From Nemania diffusa (Eukaryota > Ascomycota > Sordariomycetes > Xylariales > Xylariaceae), in assembly GCA_038501195.1 (NCBI GenBank), contig JBBPUQ010000001.1:1550001-1614000 (forward strand): a stretch of DNA of 64,000 bases, in the 5' to 3' direction. Within the stretch, counting starts at the first letter, position 1. Each line of letters opens with the position of its first letter. Position numbers and translations under genes: made by a program. The notes under the pieces were generated by a model. It had not been told where the DNA came from, ran no database searches, and saw only the letters and a program-made list of their open reading frames with translations. This document shows positions 42,851-55,244 of this stretch, piece by piece.

Positions 42851-44279
42851 ATATTTTAATTAAATAATATTTTAGTTATAATTAAACTTTAATTTTTTTA
42901 ACTTTTTTTTTAATATAATATATAATTATATAAGTTTTATTTTTAATAATAATAGTTATATTATAATAAATTACATAAAAAATAACTTATTTTTAAGTTT
43001 TAATTATATAAACTTTATAAAATAATATATAGTTTTAATTATTTTTGTTTTATTAAAGCAATAATTATATATTTAATATAATTAATATAATTTTAAAACA
43101 AAAAAATTTAAATTAAAATAGTTTTTTTATATTTTAATAAATTATATAATAATTTATATTTTTTATAATATAAATATTTTAAATTATATAAATCGATTTA
43201 ATAAATTATAATAAATTATTAATAATAATAATATATAATTTTAAAAACTTTTTAAAATATTATAAATTAATATTTATTTAAATTTTATTAAAAATTATAA
43301 TATTAATTAAATTAAATTTAATATATATTTAATAATTTTATTAATTAATTATTATAAAAAAAAGATTTTTTATTTATTTTATAAATAAAATGTTTTTTTT
43401 ATTTAATTAATATTTTAAAATTATAATATTATTTTTAATTAAATAAAAATATAAATTAAAATATTAAAAAAATATAATTAAATTATAATAATATTAAATA
43501 TTAATAAAAAAAATTTAATATTTAAATAATTTTTATATAAAATTATATATTAATTATATTTTAAACTATAATAATTAAAAATTAAAACTTTAAATTTAAA
43601 TATAAATAAATTATATTTTAAAATTAGTTTTAATTAAATATATTTTTTTTTAATTTTTTTTATAAACTATTTAATAAAAACAATTATTAAAAGTTATTTT
43701 TAATATAATATTACAATATAAATAAAATATTAAAATATTATTAATAATTAAAATTTCAATTATATTTTTAATTAAAATTTAAAATATTTAATTATAAAGT
43801 TTATTATTATAATAATTAATTATAAATAAAATAAATATAATATTAATATTATATAAAATATAAATATAACTATTTAGTTAATTTTATAAAATAATATATT
43901 TGTTGTTTTTTATAATATAATAAATAATAAAATTTAAAAAATTAAATTATAATTAAAAAAAATTAAATATTTATTATAATAATTTATATATAATATTTTA
44001 TTACTAATTAAATTATAAATTAATAATAAAATATATAATTTTTTATATTTAATTTATTATATATTTTAATTATTAATAAATTTATATATATATTATATAA
44101 TTAATTATTATTATTTAAATATAATATTTAATTATAAATTATATTTAAAAAAAAAAATTTTAAATAAAATTTATTACTTTTATAAAAATTATAAATATTT
44201 TAAAAATATTAAAATATATAATTATAATATAAAAAGTTATTAAAATATATTTTTATATTTTTATAAAAATTATAAAACT

Positions 44280-44642
44280 GTTTTTATATAAAAAAATATT
44301 TTTAAATAATATAAATAAATTATATATTTTAAAAAAAAACTGTTTTTTTATAATATATATAAAATTATTTTTATAAAAAAAAAAATTTTAAATAATATAA
44401 ATAAACTATATATTTTAAAAAAAAACTGTTTATTTATAATATATATAAAGTTATTGTTATAAAATAAAAAGAACTATAAATTAAATATAATATAATAAAT
44501 AATATATAATTAATAATATATATTATATAAAATTAAAGCTTGAAAAAAAAAAAAATCTTTTTTAAAATATATATAAAATAAATATATATAAATATATTAG
44601 TATTTTTTTAAATTTTAACTTTTAAATTTTAACAATTATTTT
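44280..44642. repeat. Composite repeat copy A: two 86-bp units, then a 190-bp segment
   Basis: Two tandem units of about 86 bp, each starting with a TTTTAAATAATATAAATAAA-type motif (near 44300 and 44386) and containing a run of A followed by CTGTTT, are followed by a segment of about 190 bp (44455-44642). The same segment occurs at 51536-51726. Homology stops after 44642. Confidence 0.65.
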
Positions 44643-44878
44643 TTTTTTTAATTTAAACTATTTTTAATTTAATTATAAAAATTATTTATAAATCAATTAA
44701 TTTAAATATATAAATTAATTAATTAATTTATTAGTTTAATTAATTAAAAATATAAATAATATATAATTATATATAAATATTTAAATATTTTATAAATTGT
44801 TAATTTTTAAAAATAATTTATACTTTTATTAATATAGCTTTATATATAAACAAAAGTATATAAAGTTATAAATTTACT

Positions 44879-44881
<3 letters not shown>

Positions 44882-44938
<57 letters not shown>
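44882..44938. repeat. Uninterrupted run of 57 T
   Basis: Fifty-seven consecutive T residues without a single substitution, between ACTAAC and AAATATT. The following 1.5 kb is also T-rich on this strand. On the - strand this is a poly(A) tract, which would suit the tail of a non-LTR element or processed transcript lying to the right, but no element body can be recognised. A perfect homopolymer in old, heavily mutated DNA suggests recent slippage growth or an assembly effect. Confidence 0.8.
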
Positions 44939-44942
<4 letters not shown>

Positions 44943-47900
44943 ATTATTAATTTTATTAACTTTTGTTTAATAAGTTTTTTTTTGCTATTTATACTTGTTT
45001 TTAAATCATTTTTATATTTTTTTTTCTTTTTTTTTATATTTTATTTATTATTGCTATTTTTAATATATTTTTTTATTATTAAATTATTTATATTTATAAT
45101 TATTAATTTAAATATTAAAATAAACTTTAAACTATAGTTATTTTATTAATATATTATTTTTATTTCAAATGTTTTTATAACTTTTTTTAGTTTAAAAATA
45201 TTAAATTTTTAAAAATTTACTACTTTTTTAAAAATTTAAAAAGTTTTATATATAATAGCTATTAAAAAAGTTATAATATTTATAAATTTATAAATATTTT
45301 TATTTTTATTTTAGCTTTATTTTATTATTAAAAAATTAATTATTTATTATAATAATATTTAATATAGTTTATTTATATAAAATTTTAAAATTTAATATTA
45401 ATTTATTTAATTTAAAATAAAAAAATAATAACAATTTAAATAATACTATTGTTTATAATAAAAAAAAAAGCTATATTTAATATATTTTAGTTTAGTTTTG
45501 TTATAAAATTGCTAAAATATAGTTTTATTTTTTAAAATTTTTTTATTATATTTTTTTTTTATATTGTATTACTTTTTGTTTTATTAGTAAAATTTTCATT
45601 ATAAAAATAAACTGTTTTATTTATATTTATTATTAATTTTAATATTAATTATTAATTTTAAAATATTATTATTAAATATTAATTTTTAATTTATTAATAT
45701 AAAATTTTAATTTAATAAACTATTGCTTTTTTTATTATTAATGTTATAAATAAACTGTTTTATTTATTTTTTATTTTTATTTTTAATTTAAATAAAATAT
45801 TAATTAATATATTTAATATTGCTATATTATTATATTTTATTTGCCGTTTTTTAATATTAACTATATAATTTAATTTTTAGCTATATATTATTTTATAAAA
45901 AAAATAAAAACGATTTATTATAAAAACAATAATAATATAAAATATTTTAAAACTTGTAAAAAATTTATAATATTTTAAAATATTTTCAAATTTATTTCTT
46001 AAGTTTTTTAATAAAGTTTTATATATAGTTTATTAATAAAACATAAATTATTATTTAAAAAAATAAATTTGATTTTTATTATATAAATTTTTTTATAAAA
46101 ATTTTAATTTATTTTATTTTATTGATTTTTTTAATAACTTTAAATAATTAATTAAAAAGTTTTTTTAATAGTTTTAATATATTTATAATATAATATAATA
46201 AATAGTTTTTTTTATAGTTTTATTAGTTTATTTTTTTTATGTTTTTTTTTTTTTTTTTTTAAATTTACAATAGTTTTAGTAATAAATATATTAATAACTA
46301 ATATTTATTAATTATATTTAATTAGCTAACTTTTTTATTTAACTTTATAATATAAATTTTTTTTATAAATATATTTTTTTATTATATTTTTTACTTTTTA
46401 TTTTATATTATTATTTTTTAAATTAAATATAAATAATTTATTTATATTATTAGCTTTTTAAAGTTTTAATAATTAAATAAAAAATATATTATAAAAACAA
46501 ATATATTATATAAAAAAATAAAAGCAATAAATTTATAAATTAACTTTATTAATAATTTTAAATAGTTTAATATATTTAAAAGTTAATTTATAATAATATT
46601 TTTTAAATTTAAAATATTTAATTAATAAAACAATTAATTAATTTATTTTATAGTTTATTAATTTATATTTGTTATTATAATATTTTATTTAATTTTTAAT
46701 TATATTTTGTTATTATTTTGTTAATTTATTTTTAATAGTTTTTAATTTATTTAATTAATTTTATATTATTAATATTTTTTTTAAAATAAAGTTGTTTTTA
46801 ATAAACAATTTAAATTTTAATATATAACTATATAAAGCTTAAAAAAATAAAATATTAATAATTAAATTAATTATTAAATTTATAGTAAAAAAAGTTTAAA
46901 GTAATAATTAAAACTAATTAACTTATTTAATAAAAATAAAATATTTTAAATAATATTTAATTATTTAGTTTATATATTTTATTTAATTATTAATTTTAAA
47001 ATAAAATATAATTAAATAATATTTTTTAATTTTAATATAATAATATAAATTAAACTAAAAATTATTAATAAATATAAAACTTTAATTAATAACTATTTTA
47101 ATAAAGCTTTTAAATTTATATTTTATTTTTTAATAAAATAAAATAGCTAATTATATAACTATTATAATTATATAAATAAATAATAAATATATTAACTTAA
47201 TAAATTGATTTATAATTACTAATATAAAATTTATATAATTGTTTTTATAAAAAGTTTTTAATAAATTAATTATAAAATTTATAAATAGTTTTTATATAAA
47301 TTTAATAAATATTAATAAATTATTTAATTTATTATATTTTTAATAATATTTTATTTTAAATTTAAAACAAATAATATAACTTTTTATATAGTTTTATATA
47401 TTATATTTTAAGTTTTATTAATAAACTTTTTTTTAAAAAAGTTTTAAAATATATTTTTAATTAAAATAACTTGTAAAAAAATTGTTATAATATAATTTAA
47501 TTAATTAAAAATAAATTGATTTTTTAAAAAATATATAAATTTTTTTGTTATAAAAAATTAAAAAGTTTTAAATTAACTATTAATTTTTTATAATTAAATC
47601 GTTTTTAATTTGCTTAAAAATTTATTAATATTTAAGATTTTTTTTTTAAATGTTTTAAATTAATAATTTAAAACTTTAATTAGTTTTTAAATTTTAAATA
47701 TTTTTTTTTATAATAGCTATTTATATTTATATATATATAACTAATTAAATAAAAATTAATTATTTAAAAAAATAACATTTAATATAAACTTTTTTAATTA
47801 ATATTTTTAAATATTAGTTTTTAATAATTATATATTATATAATAATTTTTTTTTTTAATATAAAAAAAAAATTTATATTAAAAAATATATTATTTATATA

Positions 47901-50900
47901 ATTAAAATAACATAAAAAAAATTCAGTTTTATTTTGTTTTTTTTTTTTATATTTAATAATAAAGTTAAAAAAAACTAAATAAATATATTATTAAGTTTAT
48001 TTTTTATTTAGTTTTAATATTTTTATAAAAGTTTAAAAATTATTATAATTAATTAATATTTTAATAAATAATTTATTTTTTTATAAATAATAATATTAAT
48101 ATTTAAAGCTTTTAATAATAATTAATATTTTTTTATTTAATATATTTTAGTTTAATTTTTAATTAAAAAACTTTTAAAAATAAAACAAAACTAGTTGTTA
48201 TTATTTTTAATTATTTTTTTATAATAAATTATTTATAAATATAGCTTTAAATATATTAGTTTTTATTAATATTTATTTTTTAAAATTAAAATATATAAAA
48301 AAAATAACTTGTTTAAATAAATTTTATAATTGCTTAAAAGTATATTTTTTTAAATTATTTAAAAAAATTCGACTTTTTTTTATTTTAATTATATCTTTTT
48401 TTAAATATTAATATAATAAAATAACAACTAAAAAATACTTTTTAATAAAACAATAATAAAAATTATAAAATTTTAAAAATTATTATAATTTATAATAAAA
48501 ACTAAAAAAAAGCTATTTTTTAATAATATTAATTTATAAAAAATTTATTTTAATTTTTTTATTTAAAATAATATAATTTAAAAATTTTAGTTTATATTAA
48601 TAAAATTAATATTTAAAAAGTTTAATATATAGTTTAGCTTTTTAAAGTTTTTTAATAATATTTTAAATATAATTTATATATAAATTTTTATTTGAAAAAA
48701 AAAACAAATATATTATTAAAATATATTATATAAAAAATATTTAAAATATTATTAAATATTTTTTATATATAATTTTAAAAAGTAATAAAAACATTATATA
48801 AACTTATAAATATAATTAAAAATGTATAATATTTATAATATATATAAAATATTATTTTTTATTTATTTTTTTTTTAAATTTATATATAATAATAAATATT
48901 TTTAAAATTAATTTTTGAAAATATTTTTATATATATAATTTTATTTAATATTTTCGAAATAAATAAAAAAATAAAATAATTTTTTTATAAAATTTTGTTA
49001 AATTTTTTATAATTAATATAAAAATATAAAGTTTTATTTTTTTTAAATATAAAAAATATTAATATTTTTATAAAACTTTTTAATTTTTTGATTTTTTTGT
49101 TTTTTATTATTTTTTATAATTAATTTTTTAATTTTTATAACTTATTTTAAATTAAAAAATAAATAAAATAATAAAATATTATTATATTTTTTTATAAATT
49201 AATTAATAAATTGTTTTAATAAATATAAAAAAATATATTAATATTAAAAATATTAAAAAATTTAAATAAGTTTTAAAACTTTTTTAAAATTAAATTAAAA
49301 CTTATAAAAGTTAATTTTGTTTTTATTTTTTTAAAAAACAAAAGTTTAAATAAAATAATAATTATTTAATAATACTTTTTATTTTAATAAATTTATATAA
49401 ATTTTTAAAATAATAATAATTTAAAATATTTTTGTTTAAAACTAAAAAATTACTAATTTAAACTTAAATTTAATATAATTTTTTTGCTATTTAAAATTAA
49501 TTAAAATAATAATAATAAATTCTTTTTTAATTAATTATTATATAATATTATAATATATATATATTAAATTATATAAATAACTTTTTATTAATTAATTAAT
49601 TTATAAAAAACTTAATAAGTTTTATATATATTTAAACTTTTTTAATTTATAATTTATAAATTATAAAATTTATAAAAAACTTTTTATAATTTATAATATA
49701 AAACAAAAATATAATTAATATAATTATATTTAATATAAAAGTTTAAATTAATATATATTTTTAAAAATAGTTTATTTAAATTAAATATATATATTAAATA
49801 AAAAATATAAAAATATTAAAAAAATAAAACAAATAGCTAATGTTTATTTTTAAACTTTATTATAAAGTTTAAGTTTATTTTTTATTTTTTAAATTAAAAT
49901 TATTATAATTTTTTAAAATAAATTAATAAAAAAAAACAATTTATTTTAAATAATAAAAATTATTAAATTTTTTTTTAATAGTTTAAATTTTTTAAATAAT
50001 TTATTTTTAAAACTATTTATTAAAATATTAATTAATATAATATTTTATTTTATTATAAAAAAAACAAATAATAAAGTTTTAATTTTTTAATAATTATTAG
50101 TTTAAATTTAAATAATATTTAAGTTTATTTTTTAAAAACTTTTATAACTTTTTAGTTTTATATTTATTTTTTAATTTGTTAAATTAATATATTTAATATT
50201 TTAAAGTTTAATAATTTGTTAATTTAAATTAAAAATTTTAATATTAAAAGTTTTATAATTTTTTAAAGCAATAATTTTTATAATAATTTTTATTAACTAT
50301 ATATAAATTTTATAATTATAAAAAGTTATAATAAAAATGTTAATATTATAAAAGTTTTATATAAAATTTATAACAACTTTAATTATAATTTATATATAAA
50401 TTTAATTATTGTTATATTTTTTTTTAATTTTTATTTATTAATTTTTATTAATATGTTATTATATTAATTATATTTTTTTAAATAATAAATAAAAAGTTAT
50501 AAAAGTTTATTATTTTTTTTTTTTAAAAATTAAATAGTTTTTAATAAAAAAGTATAGCTTTTTTATTATTGATTTTTTTTATTTTTTGCTTTTTAATTTA
50601 AACTAAATAATAATTAAATTATTTAAAATATTAATTTAAAAATTAATAAATATATTTTAATTATATATTTATATTTGTTTTTAAATATATTAATTATTAT
50701 ATAAAAATTTTTGTTTATTTTAAAAATATATTTTAATTATATTAATATTAAAGCTATTTTATTTTTAAAAATTTTTCAAATAAGTTTTAATATTTATTTT
50801 TATAATCTCGATTTATTTTATTAATTATATATATAATTTTATTTATTAAATAATTAAATTTATATTTAAAACTATTAAATATAAATTTCAATTTTTTAAT

Positions 50901-51535
50901 TTATTTAGTTTATTTATTATATATAAAATTTAAAATTAATAATTTATATTTAAACTTAATTAATTAATTAAAATTTATATTATTATTATAATTTAATTTA
51001 AATTTGTTATATTTTTATTAATAATTTATATATATAAAAGATTTAATTATATTATTATTATTAAAAAATATAGAAATAATATTATAATTATATTGTTAAT
51101 ATATTTTAAAAATCAAGCGTTAATAAAAAAAAACTGATTATTTAAAATTTCGCTATTTTTTACAGTTAATAAAATCATTAATTTTTTTTTTTTTTTTTTA
51201 AAGTTGTTTTTAATATAGTTTTAAATCGAAAATTATATAATTTAACAATATATTAATTTTGTTCGATTTATTCAAGTTTTAATTAACGATTTTTTATTTA
51301 TACTTTTATAAAAGTTTTTTATAAAACTAATATATTAATTAATAGTTTAAAAATAATAATAAAAACAAAAAATTAAACTTTTTTAAAAAAAATCTAAAAT
51401 TAAAACTAGTTTAAAATATTTTTATTATTATTTTAAATAATATTTAATTTTATTATATTTATAAATATAATAAACTTTTTAAAATATTAAAATGTTATTT
51501 TATATTATAAATAATTTTAAATAAAAAGTTTTAAA

Positions 51536-52012
51536 ATTATTATAAAATAAAAAAAATTATAAATTAAATATAATATAATAAATAATATATAATTAATAAT
51601 ATATATTATATAAAACTAAAATTTAAAAAAAAAAAAAAAAAATTTTGAAATATATATAAAATAAATATATATAAATATATTAATATTTTTTTAAATTTTA
51701 GCTTTTAAATTTTAATAGTTATTTTTATATAAAAAAATAGTTTTAAATAATATAAATAAATTATATATTTTAAAAAAAAACTGTTTTTTTATAATATATA
51801 TAAAACTATTTTTATATAAAAAAATAATTTTAAATAATATAAATAAATTATATATTTTAAAAAAAAACTATTTTTTTATAATATATATAAAACTATTTTT
51901 ATATAAAAAAATAATTTTAAATAATATAAATAAATTATATATTTAAAAAAAAAACTATTTTTATAAAAAAAAATAAATTTAAATAATATAAATAAATTAT
52001 ATATTTAAAAAA
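51536..52012. repeat. Composite repeat copy B: 190-bp segment, then 3.7 units of 87 bp
   Basis: The 190-bp segment at 51536-51726 matches 44455-44642 with transition-type differences. It is followed by units starting at 51741, 51828 and 51915 (exactly 87 bp apart) and a shortened one at 51978. The order of segment and units is reversed compared with copy A. Both copies could therefore be cut from one longer tandem array at different points. Confidence 0.65.
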
Positions 52013-53034
52013 ATAGCTAATTAATTTAATTAAATAATATAAATTAAATATAAATATAAAATTAAAATTATATATAAAAAAATTAAATTTAAATTTAAAT
52101 TTAAATTTTTTAATTTATAAATAATTATTTTTAATATAATAAAAACTTAAAATTAATTTTATAAATTTAATATTTAGTTTTTTTTTTATTATAAAATTAA
52201 TTTTATTTAATTTTAATAAATTATTATAAATTTATTATTTATATATTTTAATTAATAAAATTAAATAATAAATAAACAATAAAATTAAATAAATTAATTT
52301 ATATTAAAATTTAAAAATTATTTTTATAATTATTTAAATTTTTTTATATATAATATTTTAATAATATTAAATTTTTAATAAAAATTTTTTATATAATATA
52401 TATTTTATAATTTAATTATTAAAAAAATAATTTTTAAATAAAAATTTATTTATTTTAAAATAAAAAATATTAAAATTTATAATATATATTATTTAATAAT
52501 AATTAAATATTATAAATATAAATAAATTTATTTTTAAAATATTATAATATAATTTTTAAATTTAAATAAATTAAAAAATATTTTTAATTAAATATTAAAT
52601 TAATATTATTTATTAAATAAAAAATAAAATTAATAAAATATAACTATTATAAATATAAAATTAAAAAAATTTAATTTAAATATAAAAAGTTATTATTTAA
52701 ATTTATTTAAAAAAGTTTTAAAAATATAAATATTATAAAATAATTATAAAATTAAATATTAATTAAATTAATAATAATATATATATTTAAAAATAATTTT
52801 ATTTTAAAATTAATTATATATATTTTATAAAATAAAAATAAAAATTTAAATAATAAAAATATTAAAATATAACTAGTTTTAAAATTTTATAATTAAATAA
52901 TATTTTTATATATAAAATAAACTTTTGTAATAAACTTTTGCAGCAAATTTTTGCAACAGATTCCCGCAACATGTGTTCAGAGCTGAGATCTTGCCAAAAA
53001 TAGAAAATCAAGCCTCCAGCGGTTAAGTTGGCAC

Positions 53035-53789
53035 CTAGATGACCCTTATCCCAGCCCGCCGGCCTGCCTCGACTCCAATTATACTGTCTTCGAAAACTAA
53101 GCATTCTTGGGGTATGATAGGTCTCTCGCCATTATCCAGGTCAGCTGTCGCGTTTATTGATTCCAGCGCGATGAGATACATGTCGGGTGCTGGTTTGCTC
53201 CGCCCCTCTCCGACGCGTTGATCATCGCCCAACACCCACCTATCGGACGGGATGAAGCTAAGCAGATGCTTCGTAATAGGGTTTGAGGTTTTCAGCTTAT
53301 ATGTCTCACTCGTTGTCGTTGATGCCAATGCCAACTCGATCCTCTTTCCCGTGGAAGCACTACGGGCACGGCTGAGCTTAGAGAGAATACTCTGAGCGCC
53401 GGGGAGCGGCTTACAGTGCGGGAAATTACATCGCATCTGTTCCTTTAACTCGCGGGCGAATTGCTCACGCGAGATGGGCAATTGAGCCCAATCATGAAAT
53501 ACATCGCCATTCGTTGATTTCGGGACGCCCATCATCTTGGCTCGTATTGACTTAGGCACCGCAGGCCTCCCGTATTTCACCAAAAGTTGGTCCACACTTG
53601 AAGTAATGATGTCTTCGGAGTTGATAAGAAGCCCATCCATATCGAAAATGCAGGCGCGGATGGCGGGAAAACTAGTGGAGATTTAGTGAGCTGTGCTCTA
53701 AAAGATCTATTCGAATAGATATACTGTCCTATCTGCTGGTAGAAGAGGTTTTTATTGAAGAGTACTTACTCGGCCTTAGAAAAAGCCAT
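53035..53789 (-). CDS. HAD-superfamily phosphatase-like protein, C-terminus apparently lost
   Basis: The proposed gene has two exons, 53770-53789 and 53035-53671. They are joined by a 98-bp intron with GTAAGT donor and CTAG acceptor that restores frame and the N-terminus MAFSKADFPAIRACIFDMDG. The product has 218 residues. Haloacid dehalogenase motifs are complete: nucleophile and acid Asp17 and Asp19 (FDMDG), Ser/Thr near 124-127 (ALASTTTS), Lys166 (SKPAPD) and Glu201-Asp202 (FEDS) ahead of GVEAGRRAG. The order and an inserted helical cap fit small-molecule phosphatases related to pseudouridine-5'-phosphatase and 2-deoxyglucose-6-phosphatase. The substrate is unknown; a cytosolic role is inferred. 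The frame ends in TAG right after AGIRVI, where relatives continue with WVP; here TAG is followed by GTG CCA, encoding VP, so the stop probably replaced a Trp codon. Two further in-frame stops follow within nine codons, and the AT desert starts about 115 bp on. The gene may be a pseudogene or a shortened but active enzyme. Confidence 0.75.
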
Positions 53790-54198
53790 GATATAAATTG
53801 TTGGCGTAGCGATGTTAATACTAAGATGATTTGATGAAAGAGAATATTTTGTCGTTCTAATCTAGTTTAAGCTTGATGATTCCAACAGCTATGTGAAAAG
53901 ACTCGATCCGACATTATGGTGGGTATAAGGTGTTTTCTCTTTGATTTGTTTGTGAGAGGCTATAGACTAATTATGGTGCAGCACGGATGTTTCGTCTGAA
54001 AGTTCTAGTCTCAGGAACATAACATCGACAATTCTAACTATAACTGATTGATGAAAAGTGTTGGCGATGCCAGAAAACCTCCCGATTAGCAGCACACTAC
54101 CTTTCCCCCCAGTGCTTCGAATGCAACATTTACCCCACTAGCTTATTCGCCTATCTAGTACCTATTTTTAAAGACGGGCTCGCCCGCTGCCAAGCCTG

Positions 54199-54270
54199 AG
54201 ACCGGTTTCGGTCTTTTTATTTTTATTTTTTTTTCGGAACGTTCATATATTTAAATAAACTTCATGAACG
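54199..54270. repeat. Two neighbouring hairpins with a T-tract
   Basis: AGACCG (54199-54204), loop GTTT and CGGTCT (54209-54214) form a 6-bp stem followed by a T-rich tract. Next, CGTTCAT (54240-54246) pairs with ATGAACG (54264-54270) across an AT-rich loop. The first looks like an intrinsic terminator, which has no established role in fungal mRNA genes. A Pol III transcript upstream was looked for but not recognised. Confidence 0.4.
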
Positions 54271-54540
54271 GAAGGGGAAAAGCCATCAAACTGATAGGAG
54301 GCACAACTCGCCTTTAACTCAGGCGAGACAGCCAAAATATGTGTAGTAATAAAGACGTTCTATTGTCCCTATGCGTAGATAAAAGATAGGTCACACTCTC
54401 TTCTCGACTTTTTTGGTTGACAAATGTCGCCGGTTCTTACCTTAATATTCCGTCGCTCGCATGACATCGCCTATGCACTTTGCCTTGAGGGAGGGGGGGC
54501 AGATGTTAGGCTAGCTAGACAGCATCTTAGAGTGCTTGTG

Positions 54541-54615
54541 GAAGGCTTCTTCACGAAGCCTTCCTGATGACGCCTTCTCATGACGCCTTCCGTACGACGC
54601 TTTCGTGACGGCAGA
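54541..54615. repeat. 9-bp hairpin followed by GACGCCTTC direct repeats
   Basis: GAAGGCTTC (54541-54549), loop TTCAC and GAAGCCTTC (54555-54563) form a perfect 9-bp stem. The right arm continues into imperfect tandem copies of a unit of about 14 bp containing TGACGCCTTC (TGATGACGCCTTC, TCATGACGCCTTC, GTACGACGCTTTC). This may be the end of a small mobile element or a simple expansion. No coding frame follows it. Confidence 0.55.
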
Positions 54616-55244
54616 GTTGTCTCGGCCTACTTATGTATATTTCTATAACCTGAACAGGTGGTTATATAGATAGTTCATATAATCAAGAAACTTATCACTG
54701 AGCTGGCTTTACAATTGGTAGCTAGGTAGTCTAAAGTGCGGATATAACCAAGAAGGCGCGACATTATTAAACCGCTAACCGCGCACCATATATAAGTCTA
54801 TATCCCTTTTACGCATATATTTAAAGAGTTAGATAGTAGTAGTTTTTGTCCTATGTGTTTTAACCACACTGTTTGCCTACATGTTTTATCTTGTTTTATC
54901 TGTTGAACTACTAGGCCTTGAAAGGTTACTTCGCTCGGTTTATGAAAGTCTCTGGGCGCGACTCGACGATTAGGGGGATTGAAAAGGATCCAAGTCATTG
55001 TATAATATTATTCGCCACACAAAGTATGACATTGTACCAGCTCTGCAAGTTACTCAAACCCGAAGGTGTAACTCCAGCACAACTTCGTATGTCGGCCCGC
55101 GCAGCTTAAAATTGTGACGAGTGTTGCAGTTTTGGTGAAGTAACACATGCACCTCTCATTTGCTAGGTGAGTAGAGTATTAATGTTCAAAAAGTCGCGTT
55201 TTAATATATACTAGATACCCAGAATAGTCAAGCGGAAACAATAC

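Larger units (their letters stand above)
26431..52920. repeat. Extremely AT-rich block, possible centromere core or ancient RIP desert
   Basis: From about 26,430 the G+C content drops sharply: 2/60 at 30001-30060, 4/60 at 40021-40080 and 0/60 at 52501-52560. CpG is almost absent. No open frame of 60 codons or more occurs between about 11.8 and 52.86 kb. What remains is T/A low-complexity sequence with repeats that are listed separately. Saturating RIP of older repeats would produce this, and fungal regional centromeres often look like it. Nothing in the sequence proves centromere function. Mitochondrial DNA is unlikely, because no mitochondrial gene, rRNA or tRNA was recognised and the block joins nuclear-type genes with introns. 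Confidence 0.8.
53790..55244. other. Spacer between the HAD gene and the GH43 gene
   Basis: About 1.45 kb of mixed composition without a convincing gene. Small frames near 54798-55109 on both strands overlap each other and resemble nothing known. The stretch holds the 5' flank of the HAD gene, the hairpins at 54199-54270, the GC-rich hairpin and direct repeats at 54541-54615 and the 3' flank of the GH43 gene. It may include remains of transposons, but none could be identified. Confidence 0.6.

Noticed and set aside
26431..52920. Mitochondrial DNA or a nuclear mitochondrial insert
   Set aside because: No cox, cob, nad or atp proteins, rRNA or tRNA recognisable; the repeats differ by RIP-type transitions and the block is contiguous with nuclear genes.
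52862..53104. 80-codon frame overlapping the 3' end of the HAD gene in another frame
   Set aside because: It overlaps the true HAD frame on the same strand and its tail is AT-desert translation; no motif.
54798..55109. Overlapping 63-66 codon frames on both strands
   Set aside because: No homology recognised, mutually overlapping, no splice or start context; treated as spacer.
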